Below, in pieces: positions 42,014-50,088 of a stretch of 52,339 nucleotides of DNA. The DNA is from Caldilineales bacterium. Lineage in GTDB: Bacteria > Chloroflexota > Anaerolineae > JAAEKA01. Made by a program: the position numbers and the translations under genes. Numbering within the stretch: position 1 is the first letter of the stretch; every line of letters begins with the position of its first letter. The notes under the pieces are model-generated. The model worked only from the letters and a program-made list of their open reading frames with translations. It was not told the DNA's origin and did no database searches. Location of the stretch: NCBI GenBank assembly GCA_025055015.1, contig JANWYQ010000059.1:1-52339 (forward strand), given 5' to 3'.

Positions 42014-42823
42014 ATGAAAGTCTACATCTCGATTGACATCGAGGGCATCTCCGGGGTGGTCAACGCAGAACAAGGGCAGCCGGGCTCGCCCGACTACGAG
42101 CTGGCGCGGCGCCGCATGACCGCCGAGGCCAACGCGGCAATCCTCGGCGCGCGCGCCGGCGGCGCCACCGAGGTCCTGGTCAACGACGCCCACGGCAACA
42201 TGCGCAACATCCTGGTGGAGGAGCTGGACCCGTGGGCGGACCTGGTGTACGGCGCGCCCAAGCCCTTGAGCATGATGACCGGCCTGGACGACACCTTCGA
42301 TGTGGCCTTCTTCATTGGCTACCACGCGCGCGCCGGCACGGCCAACGCGATCCTGGACCACACCTTCAGCAGCCAGTGCGTCGCCCACGTCGAGCTCAAC
42401 GGCCGGCCGGTGGGGGAGATCGGCCTCAACGCTGCGTTGGCCGGCTTCTACGGCGTGCCCGTGGGCCTGGTGACGGGCGACCAGGCGGCCGTGGCCGAGG
42501 CGGAGGCGCTCCTGGGGCCGGGGTTGCAGACGGTGGTGGTGAAGCACGCCGTGGGCCATCAGGCGGCTCGCTGCATTCACCCCGAGGAGGCCCAGAGCCT
42601 GATCCGCCAGGCTGCCGAGCTGGCCCTCAGCACCACCGTCCCCCCTCTCAAGCTCGAAACGCCGGTGGTGCTGCGCCTGGAGCTGCGTTCCAGCCTGATG
42701 GCCGACTACGCCATGCTGATCCCCGGCGTCCGGCGGCTCAACGGCTACACCGTGGAATACGCCCACGACGACTACCTCACCGTCTACAAGGTCTTCCGGG
42801 CCATGGTCAAGCTGGCTTCCTAG
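42014..42823 (+). CDS. M55 family D-aminopeptidase (DppA-like)
   Basis: DppA-type enzymes are zinc aminopeptidases acting on D-amino-acid peptides. The 269 residues begin MKVYISIDIEGISGVVN, giving the metal ligands D8 and E10, and continue with VNDAHGNMRNI, FFIGYHARAGTANAILDHTF and GDQAAVAEAEALLG, all typical of the family. There is no signal peptide, so it acts in the cytoplasm, perhaps in recycling of cell-wall peptides. No Shine-Dalgarno is obvious. The HAD gene starts 4 nt after the stop. Confidence 0.92.
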   Translation: MKVYISIDIEGISGVVNAEQGQPGSPDYELARRRMTAEANAAILGARAGGATEVLVNDAHGNMRNILVEELDPWADLVYGAPKPLSMMTGLDDTFDVAFFIGYHARAGTANAILDHTFSSQCVAHVELNGRPVGEIGLNAALAGFYGVPVGLVTGDQAAVAEAEALLGPGLQTVVVKHAVGHQAARCIHPEEAQSLIRQAAELALSTTVPPLKLETPVVLRLELRSSLMADYAMLIPGVRRLNGYTVEYAHDDYLTVYKVFRAMVKLAS

Positions 42824-42827
42824 CCGC

Positions 42828-43478
42828 ATGGCGATCCGCTACCTGCTTTTCGACCTCGACGAGACCCTCTACCGCCGCGATGCCGGCGTGATGCAGGCCA
42901 TCAGCCAGCTGATCCGCCAGTATATCGTGGAGCGCTACGGCCTCACCTACGAGGAGGCCGACGCGCTGGCCCGGCGCTACCACGCCCAGTATGGCACCTC
43001 CATGCGCGGCCTGCTGCTCCACAACAACCTAGACCCCGACGACTTCCTGGCCTACGTCCACAACTTTCCCCTGGAAGACAAGCTCTCGCCGGACCCTGCC
43101 CTGGACGCCATGTTGGCCTCCTTGCCCGGCACCAAGGTGATCTTCACCAACGCCGACCGCCGCCACGCCGAGCGCGTGTTGGAGCGGCTCGGCGTGCGCC
43201 ACCATTTCAGCCAGATCATTGACGTGACCGCGGTGGACTACATCAGCAAGCCGAACCCCCAGGCCTACCGGCTCTGCTTGCAGCGGTTGGGCGCGCGGCC
43301 GGAGGAGTGCGTCATGATCGAGGACTCCGGCCGCAACCTAGCGCCGGCCGCGGCCCTGGGCATCACCACCGTGCTGGTGGACGGCGGCCCCGAGGAGACG
43401 GCCGACTACCGCATCGAGGACATCCTCGCCCTGCCGGCAGTGATCCAGGACATCTGTCGGCAGCGATCCTGCACTTGA
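42828..43478 (+). CDS. HAD hydrolase, pyrimidine 5'-nucleotidase type
   Basis: This is a HAD phosphatase (216 residues). Motif I is FDLDETLY (nucleophile D9, D11), motif II is IFTNAD, motif III lysine in SKPNPQAY, and motif IV is MIEDSGRNL. The helical cap with RYHAQYGTSMRGLL and the overall pattern fit the SDT1/PhoG-like pyrimidine 5'-nucleotidase group. The assignment to a substrate is from family resemblance only. It starts 4 nt after the M55 gene, so they share a transcript. Confidence 0.88.
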   Translation: MAIRYLLFDLDETLYRRDAGVMQAISQLIRQYIVERYGLTYEEADALARRYHAQYGTSMRGLLLHNNLDPDDFLAYVHNFPLEDKLSPDPALDAMLASLPGTKVIFTNADRRHAERVLERLGVRHHFSQIIDVTAVDYISKPNPQAYRLCLQRLGARPEECVMIEDSGRNLAPAAALGITTVLVDGGPEETADYRIEDILALPAVIQDICRQRSCT

Positions 43479-43490
43479 CCCGCCCTGTGA

Positions 43491-43512
43491 CGCAACTCTT
43501 TGGAGGGTTGCG
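43491..43512. repeat. REP-like hairpin before the usp gene
   Basis: CGCAACTC (43491-43498) pairs with GGGTTGCG (43505-43512) with one G-U pair over a 6-nt loop. Its core resembles the palindrome at 27924-27952. Confidence 0.45.
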
Positions 43513-43538
43513 GGTTACGCGACAGGAGAGAAACGACG

Positions 43539-43997
43539 ATGTTTCAACACTTGCTGGTTCCCTTGGACGGCTCACCGGCAGCAGAGGCGGCGCTGCCGGT
43601 GGCGCGTGCGCTGGCCGCGCGCTGTGGCGGCCGGCTGACGCTGGTGCACGTGATCAAGCCCGCCCCCTGGCCGGCCGAGATGCGAGCGGAGCTGCCGGAC
43701 ATGGAGTCTCGGGTGGTAGATCGGGAGCTGGAGGTGGCCACCGCCTACCTTCGTCACCAAGAGGATGCGCTGGCTGCCCAGGGGCTGGCTGCCGACGCCC
43801 TGATCATGCGCCGCGACTCGGTGGTGGACGGCATTCTGGAGGCAGTGGAGGAGGTAGGTGCCGACGCCATCGTGATGAGCACCCATGGCCTGACCGGCCT
43901 GCCGCGGCTCATGCTGGGCAGCGTGGCCGAGCAGGTGGTGCGCCACACGCCGGTGCCTGTGGTGCTGGTGCGCAGTCAGGTCGAGACCTCGGAGTAA
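43539..43997 (+). CDS. Universal stress protein, UspA family
   Basis: The 152 residues form a single Usp domain: FQHLLVPLDGSPAAEAALPVA at the N-terminus (D10), a basic patch, and the ATP-binding signature ADAIVMSTHGLTGLPRLMLGSVAEQVVRH, which contains G-x2-G-x9-G(S/T) as in ATP-binding members. AGGAGAGAAACGACG precedes ATG 43539. It lies 120 nt before the TRAP genes in the same direction. In Halomonas the ATP-binding UspA protein TeaD regulates the TRAP transporter TeaABC, so a similar link is possible here but unproven. Confidence 0.92.
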   Translation: MFQHLLVPLDGSPAAEAALPVARALAARCGGRLTLVHVIKPAPWPAEMRAELPDMESRVVDRELEVATAYLRHQEDALAAQGLAADALIMRRDSVVDGILEAVEEVGADAIVMSTHGLTGLPRLMLGSVAEQVVRHTPVPVVLVRSQVETSE

Positions 43998-44117
43998 TGG
44001 CGCGGCGGTGCGACAACGCGGTCGTCGAGCGGATAGCACGCTGGTCGAGCCGGGCGATGGCGGGACCGCATCACCGCATCAGAGCACGTCGAGGCTGCAG
44101 AGCAGAGGAGGCCACCT

Positions 44118-44714
44118 ATGAAGCGATTTCTAGAGGGGTACGTCCAGGTGGTGGACAGGATCACCGAGGCGCTGGGTCGCGTCGCCATGTACGTGGCGAT
44201 CGTGTTGATCGCCGTGGGCTTCGGCAACGTGGTGCTGCGCTACGTGGGCCGCGCCATCGGCGTGCGGCTGACCTCCAACATGATCATCGAGCTGCAGTGG
44301 TACATGTACTCGGTCATCTTCCTCCTGGGCTTCGCCTACATTCTCAAACACAACATCAACGTGCGGGTGGACTTCTGGTTTGGCCGCCAGAGCCAACGCC
44401 GCAAGGCGCTGATTGACCTGCTGGGCCACGCCATCGGCCTGGTGCCCTTTGCCGTCATCGGTCTGTTGGTCACCTACAACCCGATCCTGACCTCGTGGGG
44501 ACGGCGCCCCAACGGCACCTGGGGACCCTGGGAGGTGTCCCCGGACCCCAGCGGCCTGCCGCGCGCGCCCATCAAGACCATGATCCTGGTGGCTTTCATC
44601 ACCCTCTTCCTGCAAGCTATCGCCGAGATCATCAAGTTGCTCAACGTCTACCGCGACCGGCCGGGGCCGCGGCCCAGCCATCTCGAGGTGGAGGAGCCGC
44701 TGCGCATCGAGTGA
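44118..44714 (+). CDS. dctQ: TRAP transporter small membrane subunit (DctQ)
   Basis: DctQ-type subunits assist the large permease in TRAP (periplasmic-binding-protein-dependent, ion-driven) uptake. The 198 residues have four hydrophobic segments (about 20-40, 57-77, 100-120, 153-170) and the family motif ELQWYMYSVIFLLGFAYILK, with HNINVRVDFWFGR after it. A GAGGAGGCC site precedes ATG 44118. The dctM gene follows after 42 nt. Size and style fit the subfamily annotated for mannitol/chloroaromatic or oxoacid substrates. Confidence 0.92.
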   Translation: MKRFLEGYVQVVDRITEALGRVAMYVAIVLIAVGFGNVVLRYVGRAIGVRLTSNMIIELQWYMYSVIFLLGFAYILKHNINVRVDFWFGRQSQRRKALIDLLGHAIGLVPFAVIGLLVTYNPILTSWGRRPNGTWGPWEVSPDPSGLPRAPIKTMILVAFITLFLQAIAEIIKLLNVYRDRPGPRPSHLEVEEPLRIE

Positions 44715-44756
44715 GGCGTCCGGCGTTTCCGCTGTTCACTGCGCTAGGAGGGTACC

Positions 44757-46091
44757 ATGGGCTTTGAGTGGGTCGCAATCATCATGTTCGTGCTGTTCAT
44801 GGCCCTGATCCTAACCGGGTATCCGGTGGCCTACTCCTTCGCCGGCACGGCCGTCATCTTCCTCCTGCTCGGGCTGGCGCTGGGCGCGTTTGACCTGCGG
44901 CTGTTGCGGCTGTTGCCCAACCGCTGGTTCGGCGCCATGTCCGACTTCACCCTGCTGGCCATCCCCTTCTTCGTCTTCATGGGCGCCGTGTTCGAGAAGT
45001 CCGGCCTCGCCGAGCGCCTGCTCACCACCATTGGCATGCTGTTCGGCCCCCTGCGCGGCGGCCTGGCGCTGGCCGTGGTGTTCGTGGCCACCCTGCTGGC
45101 CGCCGCCACCGGCGTCGTGGCCGCCACGGTGATCGTGATGGGCATCCTCTCCCTGCCGGTGATGGTGCGCTACAAGTACGACCACAAGCTGGCCACCGGC
45201 GTCATCACCGCCTCCGGTACCCTGGCCCAGCTGGTGCCCCCCAGCCTGGTGCTCATCGTGCTCAGCACCACCGTGGGCGTTGCCATCGGCGACCTGTTCG
45301 TGGGCGCGTTGATCCCCGGCCTGATGCTGGCCGGCCTCTACGCGCTCTACGTGTTGGTGGTGGCCTGGCTCAGGCCGGAGAAGGCGCCGGCCCTGCCGCC
45401 CGAGGCCCGGACCCTGCAGGGATGGGCCCTGGCGCGTGAGACCTTGATCGCCGTGGTGCCGCCCATCCTGTTGATCTTCGCCGTGCTGGGCAGCATCTTC
45501 GCCGGCATCGCCACTCCCACAGAGGCCGGCGCAGTAGGCGCGGCGGGCGCATGCGCTCTGGCCGCCATGAACCGGCGGCTCAACTGGCAGGTGATCAAGG
45601 GCGCAGGCCGTTCCACCGCCAACCTGACTGCGCTGGTGCTGATGATCCTGTTCAGCTCCACCTTCTTCAGCCTGGTGTTCGACGGCCTGGGCGGCCAGCG
45701 CTGGGTGACCAACTTCCTCACCAACCTGCCGGGCGGCTTCTGGGGCTTCATCATCGTGGCCAACATCGTGGTGTTCCTCTTGGGCATCAACTTGGAGTTC
45801 CTGGAGATCTGTTTCATCGTGATGCCCCTCTTCGTGCCGGCCGCCAAGGCCCTGGGGGTGGACCTAGTGTGGTTCAGCGTGATGATGGCGGTGAACCTGA
45901 ACATGGCCTTCATCTCGCCGCCGGTGGGCTTCTCTTTGTTCTACCTGCAGAGCGTGGCGCCGCCCGAGGTGGAGACCCTGGACATCCACAAGGGCGCGCT
46001 GCCCTTCATGGCGCTGCAGGGCGTTGCACTGCTCATCGTCATGCTTGTTCCGCAGACCGTGACGTGGCTGGTGGGGCTCACGGGCAACTGA
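44757..46091 (+). CDS. dctM: TRAP transporter large permease (DctM)
   Basis: DctM is the ion-coupled channel subunit of the transporter. The 444 residues contain about twelve hydrophobic segments. Motifs include [40 protein letters not shown], the [16 protein letters not shown] stretch, [16 protein letters not shown], and near the end [18 protein letters not shown], all characteristic. AGGAGG lies before ATG 44757. The expected binding-protein gene is found downstream but on the opposite strand. Confidence 0.95.
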   Translation: MGFEWVAIIMFVLFMALILTGYPVAYSFAGTAVIFLLLGLALGAFDLRLLRLLPNRWFGAMSDFTLLAIPFFVFMGAVFEKSGLAERLLTTIGMLFGPLRGGLALAVVFVATLLAAATGVVAATVIVMGILSLPVMVRYKYDHKLATGVITASGTLAQLVPPSLVLIVLSTTVGVAIGDLFVGALIPGLMLAGLYALYVLVVAWLRPEKAPALPPEARTLQGWALARETLIAVVPPILLIFAVLGSIFAGIATPTEAGAVGAAGACALAAMNRRLNWQVIKGAGRSTANLTALVLMILFSSTFFSLVFDGLGGQRWVTNFLTNLPGGFWGFIIVANIVVFLLGINLEFLEICFIVMPLFVPAAKALGVDLVWFSVMMAVNLNMAFISPPVGFSLFYLQSVAPPEVETLDIHKGALPFMALQGVALLIVMLVPQTVTWLVGLTGN

Positions 46092-46117
46092 GCAACAGGG
46101 CTCTTCTCCTACAACGC

Positions 46118-46161
46118 GAAGAGGGCGTTCGCTCCTGCTCCTGCGAACGCCCTCTTCTTTT
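46118..46161. terminator. Terminator between dctM and dctP
   Basis: GAAGAGGGCGTTCGC (46118-46132) pairs perfectly with the 15 nt at 46143-46157 over a 10-nt loop; TTTT (46158-46161) follows on the plus strand. It lies between convergent genes and may stop transcription from both sides. Confidence 0.85.
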
Positions 46162-46227
46162 CGTGCCAGGGGGGACGGGTTTTGTGTGCCGGCGGGCGGC
46201 CTACGGCTCCGGGTGTCCCTGATCGGC

Positions 46228-47397
46228 TCAGCGGTACTTGGTGGCGATGTAGTCCTGGTACACCGTCTCGACGGAGGTATGCCACTGCTGGATGGAGTTG
46301 CGGAAGGCCTTCCACTGCTCGTAGATGGACTTGAAGTCGGCGTCCTTCTGCGCGAAGTCGTCCAGGATGGTGTTGGTGGCCTCCTCCGCCGCCTTCAAGA
46401 TCTCATCGCTGAAGCGGCGCAGCTGCACGCCCTTCGCCAGCAGCCGCTGCAGAGCCTCGCCGTTCTTGGTGTCATAGCGCGCCAACATCGCCATGTTGGC
46501 TTCCACGGCCGCGGTCTCCACGGCGGCCTTGTAGAGGTCGGGCAGCTTGTCCCACTCCTTGAGGTTGATCTGAACCTCCAGGGCCGAGCCCGGCTCCCAC
46601 CAGCCGGGGGCATAGTAGAACTGGGCGGCCTCGTGCAGGCCCAGCTTCTCGTCGTCGTAGGGGCCCACCCACTCAGCCGCGTCCACTGCGCCGGTCTGCA
46701 GGGCCTGGAAGATCTCGCCGCCCGCCAGCACCTGCACGGTCGCGCCCAGCTTGGCCATCACCTGGCCGCCCAGGCCGGGGATGCGCACCTTGAGGCCCTG
46801 CAGGTCGCTGGGCTTCTCCACCTCCCGCTTCCACCAGCCGCCCATCTGCGCACCGGTGTTGCCGGCGGGGAACTGGATGACGCCGAAGCGGGCCTTGTAG
46901 TGCTCTTGGAGGAGCTTGAGGCCGCCGCCCTCGTAGAACCAGGCGTTGATCTGCCGCGCCGTCAAGCCGAAGGGCACCGTGGTGCCCAAAGCCGTCGCCG
47001 GGCTCTTGCCGATGTAGTAGTAGGAGGCGGTGTGGCCGATGGGCACGGCGCCCTGCTCCACGACGTTGAGCACCTCCAGGCCGGGGGCCAGCTCGCCCGC
47101 CGCGCGCGGGGTCACCTTGAACTTGCCGCTGGTCAGCTTGAGCAGCCGATCGGCGAACACCTGGGCGCCGCCGAAGATGGTGTCCAGCGCCAGCGGCCAG
47201 CTGGTGGCCATCTGCCAGTCCAGCTCGGGCAGGGCAGAGTCCTTGGCGGTCTCCTGGGCAATCTCCTGCGCTTGCTGAGCCACGGCGGCAGCGGTCGGCG
47301 TGGGCACCGCCTGCTGACCGGCGCAACCTACCAGGCTAAGGGCCGCTGCGCCGGCCGCACCCTTGCCCGCCAACTCCAGGAACTCTCTGCGGTTCAT
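46228..47397 (-). CDS. dctP: TRAP transporter substrate-binding protein (DctP, TakP-like)
   Basis: This protein captures the substrate outside the membrane for DctQM. The 389 residues start [20 protein letters not shown] with a twin arginine (R3-R4) and a lipobox ending at C25 (LVGC), so it is probably a Tat-exported lipoprotein. The mature part shows [18 protein letters not shown], the loop [20 protein letters not shown], and [19 protein letters not shown], resembling the TakP/mannitol-chloroaromatic group that binds oxoacids. It is convergent to dctQM and has its own strong promoter. The exact ligand is unknown. Confidence 0.93.
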   Translation of the reverse strand: MNRREFLELAGKGAAGAAALSLVGCAGQQAVPTPTAAAVAQQAQEIAQETAKDSALPELDWQMATSWPLALDTIFGGAQVFADRLLKLTSGKFKVTPRAAGELAPGLEVLNVVEQGAVPIGHTASYYYIGKSPATALGTTVPFGLTARQINAWFYEGGGLKLLQEHYKARFGVIQFPAGNTGAQMGGWWKREVEKPSDLQGLKVRIPGLGGQVMAKLGATVQVLAGGEIFQALQTGAVDAAEWVGPYDDEKLGLHEAAQFYYAPGWWEPGSALEVQINLKEWDKLPDLYKAAVETAAVEANMAMLARYDTKNGEALQRLLAKGVQLRRFSDEILKAAEEATNTILDDFAQKDADFKSIYEQWKAFRNSIQQWHTSVETVYQDYIATKYR

Positions 47398-47475
47398 AGG
47401 TCTTGCTCCTCCTTCAAGATCTGAGCCCGCTGTGTGGTAGGGAAAGCCACACGGAAAGGGAGTAACGATGGCCGA

Positions 47476-47503
47476 ATTATAGCGCGGACCAACAACCTGT
47501 CAA
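47476..47503 (-). promoter_or_regulatory. Consensus sigma-70 promoter of dctP
   Basis: On the minus strand: -35 TTGACA (47498-47503), 16-nt spacer, -10 TATAAT (47476-47481). Both hexamers match consensus at all six positions. The -35 overlaps the stop of the upstream glycosyltransferase gene. A GAAGGAGGAGC site lies just before the dctP ATG. Confidence 0.9.
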
Positions 47504-47979
47504 ACGCTTGAGGCGCGCACGCGCTCCTGCGCGGTTTGGTCCAAGAAAGCCCGCACCACCTCGTGGATGCGCGACTCCGGCGGACAGTAGGGAACCAAGG
47601 CGGTTCGCCGCGCCCGCTCCACCGCGGAGGGCAGCTCGGCCAGGTTTCGACACCACACCAGGTGTCCCCCCTCCTCGAAGGCTCGTAAGATCTGGTCTTG
47701 GTGGCGGTCGTAGCGGTCGGGGTTGGAGACGCCCACCAGCGGCAGCCCGCGACGCAGCACCTCGGTCACGGTGCCGAAGCCGCCGTGGCTGATCACCAGG
47801 CTGGCCCGGTCGTAGTACGGCGCCAGCGAGTCGGCGAAGCGGAACCAGCGGGCGTGTCGAGGCTCGTAGCTGCCGTGGCCGATCTGGATCACCACCTCCT
47901 CGTCGAGGGCAGCGGCCAGGCGGTCGGCGGCCTCCACCAGAGCGTCGAAGTCGGTGGTGCCCACGGTGACGAAGATCAT
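47500..47979 (-). CDS. PssE/Alg13-like glycosyltransferase half (GT28 C-terminal domain)
   Basis: The 159 residues correspond to the nucleotide-sugar-binding C-terminal half of GT28 enzymes: MIFVTVGTTDFDALVEAAD at the start, VVIQIGHGSYEP, then the donor-site motif SLVISHGGFGTVTEVLRRGLP and VGVSNPDRYDRHQDQILRAF. PssE and Alg13 act only with a partner (PssD or Alg14) that carries the acceptor half and membrane anchor; no such gene is adjacent. The ATG (47977-47979) overlaps the stop of the DUF4012 gene by 4 nt. Confidence 0.9.
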   Translation of the reverse strand: MIFVTVGTTDFDALVEAADRLAAALDEEVVIQIGHGSYEPRHARWFRFADSLAPYYDRASLVISHGGFGTVTEVLRRGLPLVGVSNPDRYDRHQDQILRAFEEGGHLVWCRNLAELPSAVERARRTALVPYCPPESRIHEVVRAFLDQTAQERVRASSV

Positions 47980-49922
47980 GGCGAAGCGGCCCCCCGGGGT
48001 GTGGCGGTGAGGAGGAGGTCGGTGGACATCTCCACCTGCCAGCGGGCGGCGGTGGGCAGGGCCTGGCCGGGCGGCGACGCCGGTTGCCACGGCCCGACCA
48101 CCGTCACCTGGACCGGCCAGGCTGGCGTGCCGGGCTGCTTCTGCCAGCGCAGGACGTAGCGCTGCGGGTCCACGGTGCCGGGCGCCAGGGCATAGGTTAG
48201 GCGCACGGTTCGCTCCTGCCCCGGCGGCACGACGACATCCCCCGCCAGCACCGTGGTGCCGCGCTCGCCCGCGAAGGTGCTCACCGTGTCGGGCTGAAAG
48301 CCGTCGGCGGACAGCAGCACCGCGTTGCGCGGCGCGAACACCCGCAGGTAGTTGAAGTAGCAGCGCTGGATCATGTCGGCGTAGGTGTCGCCGTAGCGGG
48401 ACTCGTGCACGCAGGGCTGGTCCCACGGCTGGCCGCCGTGGCGATAGGTGAGCACCAGCTCGGCCTGGGCGCTGCCGTTGGCGGCCGGGGTGACGGTGTA
48501 GGCCGCGGTGCGGCTGACCAGGAAGTTCACCTTGTTCCAGCCCACGTTGGTGTCCACCACCATCAGGAAGTCGTCGTCGCCCGGCCGCAGCGCGCCGTCC
48601 CAGCCGGCCTGGGCCAACACTTGCGCGGCCTGCGGGTCGTTCAGCGACACCAGGATGTGGCGCTCCTCCAGGCCGCTGCGCACCGCCCACAGCAGCGCGG
48701 TGAGGTCCACCTGGCCAGCCTCCACCTTGGCGCGCGCCGCCGCAGCCAGGTCGGGCATGAAGTCCTTGCGGTGCAGCACCCAGTCGGAGCTGTAGCGCTC
48801 CAACACCGTGCCCTCGGCCTCGGGCGGCGCCTCCCACACCGCCCGCAGCGCCGTGATCAGGTTGGCGGCGGTGACCGGCTCAGCGTAGCCGGGCAGGGAC
48901 AGGGGCTGCAGCGCGGCCACCACCCGGCGGGTGGCCTCCAAGTCGAAGGCGATGACCCCGTCCACCCGCTGGCCGGTGTCCAAGAGCAGCAGGGACTGGA
49001 TCACGGCGCTGGCGCTGGGGAAGTCGGGGGACCAGTTGGCGTCCCGCAGCAGGAGCATCTGGGCCTTCATAGTGCGCTCCAGGTCGTGGGGCGCAGGGGG
49101 ATGGTCCACCGCCGGGTTGTAGATGGCGTAGCTGTCCTGGAAGTCAATCTCGCCCAGCTTCCCCCGGTGCACGGTAACCAGGCCAACGCCGCTGATGAAG
49201 CCGCCGGAGGGGCGCAGCTCCTCGCTGTTCTGGGCCAGCAGCAGGTAGGTGCGGGGCTGGTCCGCGCCCAGCAGGGAGGGCGCCAAGCGCGCTAGGCCCA
49301 CGCCGCTGCGCAGGGTGGGCAGGTAGCGGTCCAGCCGCTGCAGCTGTTGGCCGACGCGCGGGTCCAGCGCGGCCGCGTCCACCTCCCCCCGTGCGGCGGT
49401 GGCCCGGGCTAGGGCTGCGTCGGCCTCGTTCCACAGCGGCGCGGTGGCGATCACGGCCGCAGTGAGCCGCTCCAGCGCGCTCCCCTCGCCCTCTGACCGC
49501 AGCGCTTCCAGGGCGGGGAGGGCGGCGTCCAGCGCGGCGCGGCCGGCGGTGGCCATGCCGGTGGCCAGAGCCAGCAGGGGCTCGGCGGCCTGAACCTCGG
49601 CTCCCACGGCCGGCAACCACCCGAACCGCCGGGTGAGAGGGAGGAAGGGGCGCAGCTCCCCCTCCACCGCCGCCAAGTTGGCCTCCAGGCGGGCGAAGCG
49701 GTCGCGCGTGTCGCGCACGGCGTCGGCGCTCAGGTTGCCGGCCAACGCTGACAGGTCCAGCGCCTGCAGGCTGCGCAGCTCCTGCGCCGCGCGGTAGCCG
49801 GCCACGCCGACCCGGACCAGTTTGAAGCCCAGCCAAAGCAGCAGCAGCGCCGCGACCGCCATCGCTACTTGGCAGCCGAGGCGGCGAGGACGGGAGGAGG
49901 TCTCAGCGCGCGTGTTGGTCAT
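47976..49922 (-). CDS. DUF4012 membrane-anchored protein
   Basis: This 648-residue protein begins with a basic stretch, then one membrane segment (about 17-40), and a long extracytoplasmic part. The sequence YLLLAQNSEELRPSGGFISGVGL, around residue 230, is the recognisable DUF4012 signature. DUF4012 proteins are common in Actinobacteria and Chloroflexota, often close to glycosyltransferases; the function is unknown. The last 150 residues look like a separate beta-rich domain with two cysteines in CVHES and RCYFN. No Shine-Dalgarno is seen before the ATG. Confidence 0.87.
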   Translation of the reverse strand: MTNTRAETSSRPRRLGCQVAMAVAALLLLWLGFKLVRVGVAGYRAAQELRSLQALDLSALAGNLSADAVRDTRDRFARLEANLAAVEGELRPFLPLTRRFGWLPAVGAEVQAAEPLLALATGMATAGRAALDAALPALEALRSEGEGSALERLTAAVIATAPLWNEADAALARATAARGEVDAAALDPRVGQQLQRLDRYLPTLRSGVGLARLAPSLLGADQPRTYLLLAQNSEELRPSGGFISGVGLVTVHRGKLGEIDFQDSYAIYNPAVDHPPAPHDLERTMKAQMLLLRDANWSPDFPSASAVIQSLLLLDTGQRVDGVIAFDLEATRRVVAALQPLSLPGYAEPVTAANLITALRAVWEAPPEAEGTVLERYSSDWVLHRKDFMPDLAAAARAKVEAGQVDLTALLWAVRSGLEERHILVSLNDPQAAQVLAQAGWDGALRPGDDDFLMVVDTNVGWNKVNFLVSRTAAYTVTPAANGSAQAELVLTYRHGGQPWDQPCVHESRYGDTYADMIQRCYFNYLRVFAPRNAVLLSADGFQPDTVSTFAGERGTTVLAGDVVVPPGQERTVRLTYALAPGTVDPQRYVLRWQKQPGTPAWPVQVTVVGPWQPASPPGQALPTAARWQVEMSTDLLLTATPRGAASP

Positions 49923-50088
49923 GGGGGGTCACTGCGAAGGCAGGGGCAGCAGCGGCGCGCTCGGCACCGACTGCCGCCGCCTGAGCCGAAAGCCAGGGAC
50001 GCCGTCTGCGGCCTTCAGCACGGGCGAAGGCAAGCCACCCAATCCTACCCGAAAAAGACAATCCTGCCAACCTCGCAGCGGCCTCGCG
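49923..50088 (-). other. 166-bp gap between DUF2723 and DUF4012 genes
   Basis: I see no coding sequence, clear promoter or strong hairpin here. A short T-run (minus-strand CTTTTTC near 50054) stands without a stem. Confidence 0.4.

Noticed and set aside
47980-48837. In-frame upstream extension of the PssE-like gene
   Set aside because: The extension lies in another frame within the DUF4012 gene and is Gly/Arg/Ala-rich; the GT28 fold begins exactly at ATG 47979.
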